DNA of 64,000 bases, taken from NCBI RefSeq assembly GCF_030813695.1, contig NZ_JAUSVA010000002.1:1178001-1242000 (forward strand). Reading direction: 5' to 3'. A program made the translations under genes and the position numbers. The notes below the pieces were generated by a model. That model saw only the letters and a program-made list of their open reading frames with translations, made no database searches and was not told the DNA's origin. Source of the DNA: Kitasatospora herbaricolor. GTDB lineage: Bacteria > Actinomycetota > Actinomycetes > Streptomycetales > Streptomycetaceae. Shown piece after piece: positions 35,825-44,277 of this stretch (position 1 is the stretch's first letter; every line of letters begins with the position of its first letter).

Positions 35825-36775
35825 ATGTCACTGCGCACGTACGAGGCCGACCTGTTCGAGCGCTCCCGGGGCCGCCTGGAGGCGATCGCCTATCGGCTGC
35901 TGGGGTCGGCCGGCGACGCCGAGGACGCGGTGCAGGACACCTATCTGCGGTGGCACGCGGCGGACCGGGACCTGATCGAGACGCCCGAGGCGTGGCTGAC
36001 GAAGGTGCTGACCAACCTCTGCCTCAACCAGCTGACCTCGGCGCGGGCCCGGCGGGTGACCTACGTCGGGCAGTGGCTCCCGGAGCCGCTCCTGACCGGG
36101 GACCGGCTGCTCGGTCCGGCCGACACCTTCGAGCAGCGCGAGTCGGTCTCGATGGCGATGCTCACCCTGATGGAGCGGCTGTCGCCCAACGAGCGCGCGG
36201 TGTACGTGCTGCGCGAGGCGTTCGGTTACCCGCACCGTGAGATCGCGGAGATCCTGGACCTCACCGAGGCCAACTGCCAGCAGATCCACCGCCGTGCGAA
36301 GCAGCACCTCGCGAGCGAACGGACCCGCACCGAGGTCGACGCGGCGGCCGCGCGGAGGGTCGTGGAGGAGTTCCTCGCGGCGGCCCTCAGCGGCGACACC
36401 GAACCGCTGGTCCGCCTCCTCACCGGCGACGCCGTCAGCGTGGCCGACGGCGGTGCCAAGGTCGCGGCCCGCCGGACGCCGGTCGTCGGCGCGCTGCACG
36501 TCGCGCGGTACCTGCGGGGCCTGTTCCGGCCGAGCGCCGCCAAGCGGGCCCAGGTCGGCGAGGGCGGCCGGGTCGCCCTCCACGCCGCCGTCGTCAACGG
36601 CGGCCCGGCCGCGCTGATCGCGGTCGGCGAGCGGGTGCTGGGCATCATCTGCCTCGCGCCCGCTCCCGGGGGCGTCGGCGCGGTCCACATCCAGGTCAAT
36701 CCGGACAAGCTGGAACGCCTCACGCGCAGCTGGGCGGCCGCCGGCCCGCACCGGCCCCTCACCGAGATCTGGTGA
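35825..36775 (+). CDS. ECF41-type sigma factor (SigJ) with SnoaL-like extension
   Basis: A 316-residue sigma factor. Region 2 is YRLLGSAGDAEDAVQDTYLRWH, and region 4 is LSPNERAVYVLREAFGYPHREIAEILDLTEANCQQIHRRAKQ. The C-terminal 110 residues are a SnoaL-like domain that in ECF41 factors replaces an anti-sigma factor and modulates activity. ECF41 genes usually sit next to an oxidoreductase-type target gene; here an NADH-dehydrogenase-like gene follows on the same strand after 85 bases, so it is the likely target. Confidence 0.88.
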   Translation: MSLRTYEADLFERSRGRLEAIAYRLLGSAGDAEDAVQDTYLRWHAADRDLIETPEAWLTKVLTNLCLNQLTSARARRVTYVGQWLPEPLLTGDRLLGPADTFEQRESVSMAMLTLMERLSPNERAVYVLREAFGYPHREIAEILDLTEANCQQIHRRAKQHLASERTRTEVDAAAARRVVEEFLAAALSGDTEPLVRLLTGDAVSVADGGAKVAARRTPVVGALHVARYLRGLFRPSAAKRAQVGEGGRVALHAAVVNGGPAALIAVGERVLGIICLAPAPGGVGAVHIQVNPDKLERLTRSWAAAGPHRPLTEIW

Positions 36776-36779
36776 CCCA

Positions 36780-36810
36780 GGTCACAGTCGAATCCTGTCA
36801 GGGATCGCCC
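36780..36810 (+). promoter_or_regulatory. Possible ECF41-dependent promoter
   Basis: GGTCACA (36780-36786) matches six of seven bases of the ECF41 -35 consensus TGTCACA. A clear CGTC -10 is not visible; ATCGCC lies about 17 nt downstream. It would serve the oxidoreductase gene. Confidence 0.3.
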
Positions 36811-36860
36811 GGCTGTCCGGTTCAGGAGGTGAGTCCAACCGAACCGAACAGGAGCGAGCC

Positions 36861-38051
36861 ATGAATCACCGCATCGTCGTCCTCGGAGCCGGGTACGCCG
36901 GAGCCACCGTCGCCGGTCGCCTCGCCAGGCGGCTGCACCGCGACGAGGTCGAGATCACCGTGGTGAACGGCGACCCCGAGTTCGTCGAGCGGGTGCGCCT
37001 GCACCAGCTCGCGAGCGGGCAGGATCTGCCGCGGCGGCCGCTGCACGACCTCTACGCGGGTACCGGGGTGCGGGTCCGGCAGGCGTGGGTCACCGCCGTC
37101 GACGCCGACCGCAGGACCGTCGCCCTCACCGGCGAGCAGGGCGCCGAGACCCTCGGCTACGAGACCCTCGTCTACGCCCTGGGGAGCACCGCCGCGGACC
37201 ACGGCGTCCCCGGTGTCGCCGAGCACGCCCACAACGTCGCCGGGAAGCAGGACGCGCTGCGACTGCGGGCACGCCTGGGCGAGCTGGAGCCGGGCGGGAC
37301 CGTGCTGGTGGCGGGCGGCGGCCTGACCGGCATCGAGGCGGCCGCCGAGATCGCCGAGGCGCACCCCGGCCTCAAGGTCGCGATCGCGGCCCGCGGCGGC
37401 GTCGGCGACTGGCTCAGCGACAAGGCGCAGCGCCACCTGCGCGTCGTCTTCGACCGGCTCGGCATCACGGTCCACGAGCGGGCCGACATCACCCGCGTCG
37501 AGGCGGACCGGGTGGTCACCGCCGCCTCGGGCGAGATCCCGGCCCGGGTGACGGTGTGGACCGCGGGCTTCTCCGTGCACCCGATCGCGGCCGCCACCAC
37601 CCTGGAGGTGTCCGGCACCGGGCAGATCGTCGTCGACCGCACCATGCGCTCGGTCTCGCACCCCGACGTGTACGCCGTCGGCGACGCGGCGCTCGCCGAG
37701 GGCCAGGGCGGAAAGCCGCTGCGGATGTCCTGCGCCACGGCGACCCCGATGGCGTGGCAGGCCGCCGACGCGCTCGCCGCGCGGCTGACCGGCCGCGAGG
37801 TGCCCGAGAGCGCCATCGGCTACTCCGTCCAGTGCATCAGCCTCGGACGCCGGGACGGAATCCTGCAGCGCGTGACCCCGGACGACCAGGTCACCTCCAC
37901 CGTCGTGGCGGGCCGGACCGGCGCCCGGATCAAGGAGTTCATCTGCGCGGGTGCGGCCTGGAGCGTCGCCCATCCGACCTTGCTGCTGCCGGGCCGGCGG
38001 CGGCACCTGGTGGCGACCGCCGGGGCCGGCGACCGCCTCGTCACCCGGTGA
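36861..38051 (+). CDS. NAD(P)/FAD-dependent oxidoreductase (NDH-2-like)
   Basis: A 396-residue two-dinucleotide-binding flavoprotein. FAD binding: VVLGAGYAGATVAGRLARRL. NAD(P)H binding: VLVAGGGLTGIEAAAEIAE near 150. The C-terminal FAD motif is VYAVGDAALAEGQGGKPLRMS. The layout matches type II NADH dehydrogenases, which pass electrons to quinones at the membrane, but the C-terminal membrane-anchoring helix is short, so a soluble role is also possible. It follows the ECF41 sigma gene and is its probable target. Confidence 0.85.
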   Translation: MNHRIVVLGAGYAGATVAGRLARRLHRDEVEITVVNGDPEFVERVRLHQLASGQDLPRRPLHDLYAGTGVRVRQAWVTAVDADRRTVALTGEQGAETLGYETLVYALGSTAADHGVPGVAEHAHNVAGKQDALRLRARLGELEPGGTVLVAGGGLTGIEAAAEIAEAHPGLKVAIAARGGVGDWLSDKAQRHLRVVFDRLGITVHERADITRVEADRVVTAASGEIPARVTVWTAGFSVHPIAAATTLEVSGTGQIVVDRTMRSVSHPDVYAVGDAALAEGQGGKPLRMSCATATPMAWQAADALAARLTGREVPESAIGYSVQCISLGRRDGILQRVTPDDQVTSTVVAGRTGARIKEFICAGAAWSVAHPTLLLPGRRRHLVATAGAGDRLVTR

Positions 38052-38080
38052 CGCTGTCTCAGCCTCCGGGCGCCGCGCGA

Positions 38081-38135
38081 TTCCGGACGGGGTGCCGGGG
38101 TTCCGGACGGGGTGCCGGGGTTCCGGACGGGGTTC
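38081..38135. repeat. 20-bp tandem repeat
   Basis: TTCCGGACGGGGTGCCGGGG is present twice in a row (38081-38100, 38101-38120), then as a partial third copy. It lies in the gap after the oxidoreductase gene, between converging transcripts. Confidence 0.9.
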
Positions 38136-38300
38136 CGGATGCCGCGGCGTCCTCGCCGGCAGGCCCGGTCGGACCGCCGGAGCGGGATCGGCCGGGTCCG
38201 GTACCGCCTGCCGGCGAACCGCCGACCGCCGACCACGAAGGCCGGTGGACCCCTGCCGGATCACCGGTCCAGGGGCCCACCGGGTGCCCCGGTGCTGCGG

Positions 38301-39860
38301 TCAGGGCGTCCAGGGGGCGGCGACCACCCAGCTGACGTCGTCGGGCCAGAAGGCCGTGGCGTCGAAGGTGTTGGAGCCGCCGTCGGAGGCGACGTAGCCG
38401 GTGTCGTTGTAGTGACGGATGTAGCGGTCGGCGAAGTTGTAGGAGACCAGCGAGGTGCCCTGGCCGTTCACGCCGGCCTGCGAGCAGAAGGTGGCGTCGT
38501 TGGCGAACAGGACGCCGCCGTCGTCGGGGTGCAGGTAGAGCTGGAAGTTCTGGTGCCGCAGGTAACTGCCGGGCGTGTTCTTCGACTCGAAGGAACGGCA
38601 GGCGCTGTTGGCCAGGCCCGGCCGGACGATCCAGGAGGCGTTGGCCTTGTCGGCCGCCGGGCTGGCGGAGGTGACGGCCGTGGTGGCGACGCCCGCGCCG
38701 GAGTGGCTGAGGTACCTGCCGGTGCAGCAGGCGGTGGTCGCCCGGAGCGAGACCGTCGAGCCCGGGTTGAGGGCGGTGCCGCCGCCCGAGCCCTGCGAGT
38801 ACCCGGCTGCGACGATGTTGGCCTGGACGGCGTTCTCGGTGGCGTCGGAGGGGTAGCCGGAGGTCATGACGCCTTCGTAGAAGGTGCCGGCGGAGCTGTT
38901 GCTGTTGTCACCGCCGATGCCGAGGATGATCGCGCCCTCCTTCTTCATCGGGTTGTAGCCGGCGGCGTTCGGCCGGGCCCCGTTGTAGTAGGTGGACAGT
39001 GCCCCGGAGGTGGCGTCCGCGGCGCGGATGGCCCAGTGGTTGGGCTCGCCCTTGACGATCGACGTGAGGAAGCGGTGGTTGACCGTCGGGTCGTTGGCGT
39101 TGTTGCCGGGGTTGGCGCCGGAGAACAGACCGTTCTCCAGGTCCGCCATCACCCAGGGGCCGTTCCCGGTTCCGGAGCCCCAACCGCGGCTGTTGCCGAA
39201 GTAGACGGCCTCCATGGTGCCGTTGCCGTTGTCGCGGCTGTTGGTCTCGGCGTTGCCGTAGTCGAAGCAGCAGCCGTCGTTGTAGTGCGTGCCGTCGAGG
39301 ATCGCGTACATGCCCTCCGGCTGGTCACCGGTCGCGATCCCGTTGGTGGCGTTGTTGCGGTAGCCGGTTCCGGGCGAGACGAAGACGCCGTAGGCACGGT
39401 TGCCCTTGAGGGTGACCGGCGCCATCGTGGCGTTGGCGAGCTTGTCGTACCCGCCTGCCGCGGGCCCGTTGAATCCTCCCGGAGGCGCCTGGGTGAGGCG
39501 GTTGTTCCGGCCGGTCTGGTCGTAGACGACCGTGATGACGCAGCTCGTCCCGGCACAGAACGAGTCCTGCGCGGCAGCGTTGGCGTAGCCTCCCGCGCTG
39601 AGGACGCCGATGTCGCGGGTGGCGTTGTCCGAGGCGCGGCGCACCTGGTAGAGCGCCCCGTTGTAGGTGCCGTACAGCGCGCGGGTGGTGCTGTGCGCGG
39701 CGACGCACGGGGTGCCGCCGGCGGCGTAGAGGTCGCAGGGCTGGGACGTCGCGGCCTGCGAGGTCGCGGCGCCCGAGAGGGACCCCGCGACGAGCACGGC
39801 TGCGCAGGCCGCCGTCAGCACGGCGGCACGCCGCCGGAGAACGGCACGAAGATTCGTCAC
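38301..39860 (-). CDS. Secreted GH54 alpha-L-arabinofuranosidase with AbfB (CBM42) domain
   Basis: A 519-residue secreted enzyme that removes arabinofuranosyl side groups from arabinan and arabinoxylan. Signal peptide about 1-35 (cleavage near SQA). The GH54 catalytic domain carries GPWVMADLENGLFSG (nucleophile Glu) and GIGGDNSNSSAGTFYEG (acid Asp), and paired cysteines (CAGTSC, DGCCFDYG). The C-terminal CBM42 begins VSLRATTACCTGRYLSHSG and contains SYLRHQNFQLYLHP and RYIRHYNDTGYVAS, two visible beta-trefoil repeats. The GTG at 39860 has GAGGACA in front; an ATG 11 codons upstream is possible. Confidence 0.88.
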   Translation of the reverse strand: MTNLRAVLRRRAAVLTAACAAVLVAGSLSGAATSQAATSQPCDLYAAGGTPCVAAHSTTRALYGTYNGALYQVRRASDNATRDIGVLSAGGYANAAAQDSFCAGTSCVITVVYDQTGRNNRLTQAPPGGFNGPAAGGYDKLANATMAPVTLKGNRAYGVFVSPGTGYRNNATNGIATGDQPEGMYAILDGTHYNDGCCFDYGNAETNSRDNGNGTMEAVYFGNSRGWGSGTGNGPWVMADLENGLFSGANPGNNANDPTVNHRFLTSIVKGEPNHWAIRAADATSGALSTYYNGARPNAAGYNPMKKEGAIILGIGGDNSNSSAGTFYEGVMTSGYPSDATENAVQANIVAAGYSQGSGGGTALNPGSTVSLRATTACCTGRYLSHSGAGVATTAVTSASPAADKANASWIVRPGLANSACRSFESKNTPGSYLRHQNFQLYLHPDDGGVLFANDATFCSQAGVNGQGTSLVSYNFADRYIRHYNDTGYVASDGGSNTFDATAFWPDDVSWVVAAPWTP

Positions 39861-40325
39861 TTCTGTCCTCGATTCATGGGTGGTCCGTGGCATGCCGAGG
39901 CGACAAGTGGCCCGGGGCGGGCTCCTGTTCGGCTCGGCCGGGGGCGGCATGTCTCGCGGTGGTCGGGGCAGGGGCCGCCCTCGCCCGGCGCCGGAGGTGA
40001 GGCGGGCGGCACGATGCGGGGCGCGCTCGGCGGAGTCGAGGCCCGCCCGCACGGCGCGCGCCGTCGGAACCGCTGCCTCGCGAGGCCGGTAGCACCGGGG
40101 AGTTGAAGAGTCCCGCGATCCGCCGCGGGGGCGGACCAGGTACCCCGGAGCGCGCGAATGACCGGCGAGCCGCGGTCCTGGTCGGGGGCGTGCCTGGTGT
40201 GCCGTGGGCAGGGATCGGCCGACGGCTGTGGATCTCGTGCTGGTGATGCCGGCAGGACGCCGCGGCCAGGCCGGACGCGGTCGTCGAGCAGACAGGCTGA
40301 CGGACGGGCAGACGGACGGACGATC

Positions 40326-40339
40326 TGTTAGCGCTAACA
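40326..40339. promoter_or_regulatory. LacI-type operator palindrome
   Basis: TGTTAGCGCTAACA is a perfect 14-bp palindrome with the central GCGC-type dyad of LacI-family operators for plant-polysaccharide genes. It is 466 bp upstream of the arabinofuranosidase start. The long gap 39861-40654 has no gene in between, so control of that gene through a long leader is plausible. Confidence 0.55.
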
Positions 40340-40654
40340 AATCTGACGTACCGTCGAGCAGGGGGTGGGCGCTCGAATGGCATAGACGCTAAACCTCCGG
40401 AGTGGAGTACACAAGAGGCACGGTCAATTCTCCCGAAGTAGGCCCGCACGTAAGGCGGTTCGTCGGGCGCGGGGGCGGGCCGGCACTACGGGTGCGGCGG
40501 ACCGCAGGCGGCGGACCAGTCCCCCGGAACCTCCCGCGGCCGGCTCCGGCTCTCGCCGAGGCCGGCCGCGGCGAACCCCCGCGCGGCCCCACCTGGTTCA
40601 GCTGCCGCATCCCGTTTCGCCCACCAGGCGCGCAGCGGCGACCCTCCGGCTCGT

Positions 40655-40821
40655 TCAGCACGGCCGCTCGTCGTGGGCGAGGGCCTCCGCGGTGGCCTTC
40701 AGGTCGCGCAGCCAGGTTTCGAGCCCTGCCGGAGGAGCTCGGTCCCCATGGGGGCGTCGGCGTCGACCTGGGGGCCGGTGTGGGTCTCCTCGGCGGTCAC
40801 CCGGACGCCGTCCTTGGTCCT
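40655..40821 (-). pseudogene. SRPBCC-family gene relic with one-base deletion
   Basis: The minus strand reads RTKDGVRVTAEETHTGPQVD, then ADAPMGTELLRQG; after a shift of one base at 40721-40725 it reads LETWLRDLKATAEALAHDERPC and stop. This is the C-terminal third of a START/SRPBCC protein. Restoring one C gives RQGLETWL. The 5' two-thirds are missing. Such genes are often the divergent partners of TetR regulators, and a TetR gene starts 95 bp away. Confidence 0.6.
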
Positions 40822-40850
40822 GCTTCTGCATCCAACGGTCAACGGGATTC

Positions 40851-40874
40851 GTGATAAGTTCTAACTAACTCATG
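40851..40874 (+). promoter_or_regulatory. Dyad before the TetR gene
   Basis: TAAGTTctAACTAA forms an imperfect inverted repeat about 50 nt before the GTG start, a usual place for an autoregulatory TetR operator. Confidence 0.3.
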
Positions 40875-40915
40875 ACCATGTAGCCGATTGCCGGACGACC
40901 GGGAGAGGGCAGGCT

Positions 40916-41569
40916 GTGGCGACCAAGGACTCGACCACCCCGCGCGAGCGCTACCGCACCCAGGTGCGCGCCGAGATCGTGGAACAGGCCTGGAAGCAGA
41001 TCGCGACGGCGGGGGCGTCCGCGCTCTCCCTCAACGCCATCGCCAAGCAGATGGGCATGAGCGGCCCCGCGCTCTACCGCTACTTCGCCAGCCGCGACGA
41101 CCTGATCACCGAACTCGTCGGATCGGCCTACCGGAGCCTCGCCGACACCTTCCGGGCGGCCGCCGCCGCGGGCGCCGACCTGGCCGGGCTGGCCCAGGCC
41201 CTGCGCGGCTGGGCACTGGCGGACCCGCAGCGGTACTTCCTCGTCTACGGCACCCCCGTCCCCAACTACCACGCGCCCGAGGACACCACCGCCGTCTCCT
41301 CGGAGATCATGACCATCCTGGTCGACGCCTGCGCGGCGCTCACCCCGGCCGGCCCCCCGACACCGTTCGGCGTGCACCTGGCCGACCACCGGGACTGGGC
41401 CGGCGACCACCCGGCCTCACCCGAGGCCCTGCACCGGTTCCTGACCTTCTGGACCCGCCTGCACGGCGTGCTGTCCCTCGAACTCGCGGGCCACTTCACC
41501 GGAATGGGCTTCGACCCCGCCCGGCTCTTCGCCGCGGAGCTGGACGACCTGCTGACATCGCCGCGTTGA
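40916..41569 (+). CDS. TetR/AcrR-family regulator with WHG-type C-terminus
   Basis: A 217-residue repressor. The N-terminal helix-turn-helix reads ATAGASALSLNAIAKQMGMSGPALYRYFASRDDL. The C-terminal domain has WALADPQRYFLVYGTPVPNYHAP and FWTRLHGVLSLELAGHF, the pattern of the TetR_C WHG family. The ligand is unknown. The GTG at 40916 follows GAGAGGGCAGG. The decayed SRPBCC gene beside it may have been its target. Confidence 0.87.
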   Translation: MATKDSTTPRERYRTQVRAEIVEQAWKQIATAGASALSLNAIAKQMGMSGPALYRYFASRDDLITELVGSAYRSLADTFRAAAAAGADLAGLAQALRGWALADPQRYFLVYGTPVPNYHAPEDTTAVSSEIMTILVDACAALTPAGPPTPFGVHLADHRDWAGDHPASPEALHRFLTFWTRLHGVLSLELAGHFTGMGFDPARLFAAELDDLLTSPR

Positions 41570-41774
41570 GGCGGCCGCGTTCCTCGCCCGGCGGGTAACG
41601 GTACCGACGAGTCCACGTCGACGGCCGGCGGGCGCGGTCGCGAGCGTGGCTCCGTCCTGTCCAGGAGGCCTTCGACCCGCACGCGGTGACCGTGACGAGC
41701 CACCCCGACGAGCGCCCCGGAGCGCTCGGCCCGCAGGCCGCCCCGAGTTCCGAGGCCCCCGGGGGGGCTGCCGG

Positions 41775-41806
41775 GGGGCCGCCACCGCCCTCCCGGTGGC
41801 GGCCCC
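41775..41806 (-). terminator. Terminator of the DeoR-family gene
   Basis: A perfect 12-bp stem (GGGGCCGCCACC and complement) around an 8-nt loop, about 25 nt beyond the DeoR stop codon. It may also end the convergent TetR transcript. Confidence 0.75.
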
Positions 41807-41829
41807 GGGAGGGCGGTGGGGACCGAGGG

Positions 41830-42615
41830 TCAGACGCAGTGCACTTCCGTGCCCTGGGCGACGAGTTGCTCGATGATCTCTTCCGGGGCTTCCTTGTCCG
41901 TGATCAGCACCGCGAACTCGTGGACGGCGCAGACCTGGGCGAAGGCGCGCCGGCCGATCTTCGTGGCGTCGGCGACGATGATCACCTTGTCCGCCCGCTC
42001 GGCCATGGCCCGGTTGGCGCTGGCCTCGCCCTCGTCGTGGGTGGCGGCGCCGTTCTTCGGATCCACCGCGTTGACGCCCAGGATCGCGTAGTCCAGCGAG
42101 ATCCCCTGCAGCACCATGGTCGCCAGCGGACCGGTCAGCTCGTAGGAGTTGGGACGGGCCACTCCCCCGGTGACCACCGTCTTGACGTACGGGCGGACGG
42201 CCAGCTCGTTGGCGATGTTGATCGCGTTGGTGACGACCGTGAGGGCCGTCCCGTTGTTGTGCTCGGCGAGGTCGGCGCGGGTCGCGAGCTCGCGCGCGAC
42301 CTCGGAGGTGGTGGTGCCACCGTTCAGGCCGACCACGGCACCGGGCGGGATCAGCGCAGCCGCGGCCTTGGCGATCCGGAGCTTCTCGTCGGCGCGGCGG
42401 GCGGTCTTGTAGCGCAGCGGCAGGTCGTAGGCGACACCGCTCAGCACGGCGCCGCCGCGGGTGCGGACCAGCAGTTGCTGGCTCGCGAGTTCGTCCATGT
42501 CACGACGCACGGTCGCCGCGGAGACGCTCAGCAGCTCGACGGCCTCGCCGACCTCGATCCGCCCCCGGTCGCCCAGGATCTCCAGCAGACGCGTCCACCT
42601 CTCGTGCGTCCCCAT
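41830..42615 (-). CDS. DeoR/GlpR-family repressor, AgaR-like
   Basis: A 261-residue sugar-phosphate-responsive repressor. The DeoR helix-turn-helix is RIEVGEAVELLSVSAATVRRDMDEL (signature VSxATVRRD). The C-terminal domain with GLNGGTTTSEVARELA and VVTNAINIANELA binds a phosphorylated sugar. It resembles AgaR, the N-acetylgalactosamine regulator of enterobacteria. It is divergent from a degenerate ROK gene and starts the amino-sugar locus. Likely targets are the promoters sharing the ATGCTTGA and CAGCTTCRATCA motifs at 42.7, 49.1 and 54.4-54.7 kb (inference). Confidence 0.88.
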   Translation of the reverse strand: MGTHERWTRLLEILGDRGRIEVGEAVELLSVSAATVRRDMDELASQQLLVRTRGGAVLSGVAYDLPLRYKTARRADEKLRIAKAAAALIPPGAVVGLNGGTTTSEVARELATRADLAEHNNGTALTVVTNAINIANELAVRPYVKTVVTGGVARPNSYELTGPLATMVLQGISLDYAILGVNAVDPKNGAATHDEGEASANRAMAERADKVIIVADATKIGRRAFAQVCAVHEFAVLITDKEAPEEIIEQLVAQGTEVHCV

Positions 42616-42706
42616 GACCTCTCCTCACGTCTTGTACCGGCAGCTGAAGCGTATCGCGGGGACCATGGCGAAACCGCCAGCACCATTGCAGTTTTTTGAG
42701 CGAAGA

Positions 42707-42736
42707 AGCTATATATAGCTCAGCTTCGATCATATG
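42707..42736. promoter_or_regulatory. Operator between the DeoR and ROK genes
   Basis: The perfect palindrome AGCTATATATAGCT (42707-42720) is followed by CAGCTTCGATCATATG (42721-42736), which matches CAGCTTCAATCAAATG upstream of the agaS-like gene in 14 of 16 positions. The TATATA core may be the ROK promoter -10. Confidence 0.5.
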
Positions 42737-42765
42737 CGCGCTGAGATCACGCTCAGGAGGTCGTC

Positions 42766-43833
42766 TTGCCCCGTGTCGCCGAGGAAATCGCCCGCCGGCC
42801 GGGCTCGCCCCGCCCGCCGGACCAGGCAGCCGGGGGCCGGACGGCCGACCGGGCGGCGTCACCCCCGGTGGTGGTAGCCCTGGCGGTGGGCGGCACCCAG
42901 ATCAAGGGGGTCGCGATGGCGGCCGACGGATCACTGCTGCACAGCGGAGGCCGGCAGACCCGGGCGGACCGCGGCCCCGACGCGGTCCTGGAGACCGTCC
43001 TGGACTACGCGGGCGAGCTCTCCCGCCGCCACGCGGCCTCCGCGGCCGGCATCGCGGTGCCCGGCCTGGTCGGGGAGGCGACCGGGACCTCCGTCTTCGC
43101 CGCACAGCTGGGCTGGCGCCAGGTGCCCGTCCGCCGCTGGCTGGCCGAGGAGCTGGAGATGCCGGTCGCCTTCGGTCACGAGGTCCGGGCCGGCGCCCTG
43201 GCCGAGGCCCGGCTCGGGGCCGGCCGCTCCTGCCGGTCCTTCCTGTTCGTGACCGTCGGCAACGGCGTCACCGCCTCGATGGTGGTCGACGGACGGCCGA
43301 CGCGCGAGGGTGACGGCTGCGCGGGCGCACTGGGCCCTCCGGCCGTCCGCCCCGGCGGCGATCCCTGCTCCTGCGCGGGCGCCGGCTGCCTGGAGACCGT
43401 CGCGTCGGCCGCCGCCGTCGCCCGCCGCTACCGGCTCGCCACGGGCGAGGAGAACGTGACGGCCAAGGAGGTGCAGGGCAGGGCCCGGACCGGCGACCCG
43501 GTCGCCGCCGGCATCTGGCGCGAGGCGATCGAGGCTCTCGCCGACGGGCTGAGTGCCGCGATCAGCCCCGCCGGCCCGGAGCGCATCGTGGTCGGAGGCG
43601 CCATGGCCAGGGCCGGGCGATCCTACTTCGACCCGCTCCAGGCCGAGTTGTCCAAGCGACTGGCCTTCCGGGAGGCACCGCGCATCGTGCCTTCCGGTCT
43701 CGGCCGGCAGGCCGCCGTGCTGGGCGCCGCGCTGCTGGCCCAGCAGTTGCACCTGGCCCGGCAGGCGGCGCCGCCGCGCCCGCGGCGGTGGACCTCGCTG
43801 CACGCCGCCCCGGCGCGGCCCACCGCCCGCTGA
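42766..43833 (+). CDS. Degenerate ROK-family protein (probable pseudokinase)
   Basis: A 355-residue ROK-fold protein starting at TTG (42766), set by a perfect AGGAGGT five bases upstream. The zinc-ribbon CSCAGAGC survives, but key kinase residues are changed. The phosphate-1 motif reads ALAVGGTQIKG (Asp to Ala); the catalytic Asp motif reads GHEVRAG (Asp to Glu); the sugar/zinc motif ExGH reads GALGPPA (Glu to Ala, His to Pro). The intact paralogue at 58.3 kb has ALDVGGT, GHDVRAG and GELGH. It has no helix-turn-helix. Probably a non-catalytic sugar-binding or regulatory protein next to the AgaR-like repressor. Confidence 0.8.
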   Translation: MPRVAEEIARRPGSPRPPDQAAGGRTADRAASPPVVVALAVGGTQIKGVAMAADGSLLHSGGRQTRADRGPDAVLETVLDYAGELSRRHAASAAGIAVPGLVGEATGTSVFAAQLGWRQVPVRRWLAEELEMPVAFGHEVRAGALAEARLGAGRSCRSFLFVTVGNGVTASMVVDGRPTREGDGCAGALGPPAVRPGGDPCSCAGAGCLETVASAAAVARRYRLATGEENVTAKEVQGRARTGDPVAAGIWREAIEALADGLSAAISPAGPERIVVGGAMARAGRSYFDPLQAELSKRLAFREAPRIVPSGLGRQAAVLGAALLAQQLHLARQAAPPRPRRWTSLHAAPARPTAR

Positions 43834-44157
43834 CGGCGCGGCGCCCGCGGAACCCCCGACCGGACCCCGGCCGACGAGGCTTCGGCGGCGGCCCCCGGGC
43901 CTGCACTTCGGGCCCTTCCGGCGCACTCACGGGGCGGCCGGCCCCGGACGGGAACGGCCCGCACATCCAGGCCCCCGAACCACGGCGGCCCGCCGTCCCG
44001 TCACGAGGCGCGGGCCGGCACCTCCGACGACGAGCCCGGCCGGGGCCCCGGCGTTCCGTCGCGGGTGGCCGTGGGGGCCACGGGCGATCGCGGGCGGGCC
44101 ATCTGTCGGCGGCCGGCCGACGGCCCGTCAGGTTCGCGGTCCAGACGTCCAAGACTC

Positions 44158-44216
44158 TTGACTTCACTTCGTCAAACTGCCACGGTTTGCGCAATTCTGC
44201 TTTGGTGATAGCCAAA
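44158..44216 (+). promoter_or_regulatory. Control region of the GH27 gene
   Basis: TTGACTtcacttcGTCAA forms a dyad starting with a good -35, and TTTGGtgatagCCAAA (44201-44216) is a perfect 5-bp-arm inverted repeat 62 nt before the start codon. The gap 43834-44157 shows no gene. Confidence 0.4.
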
Positions 44217-44277
44217 TCGCGCACTTTGAATCACCATGGCTCCACCCCCACTTCACTCCACCTTGCACGGAGCCCCC

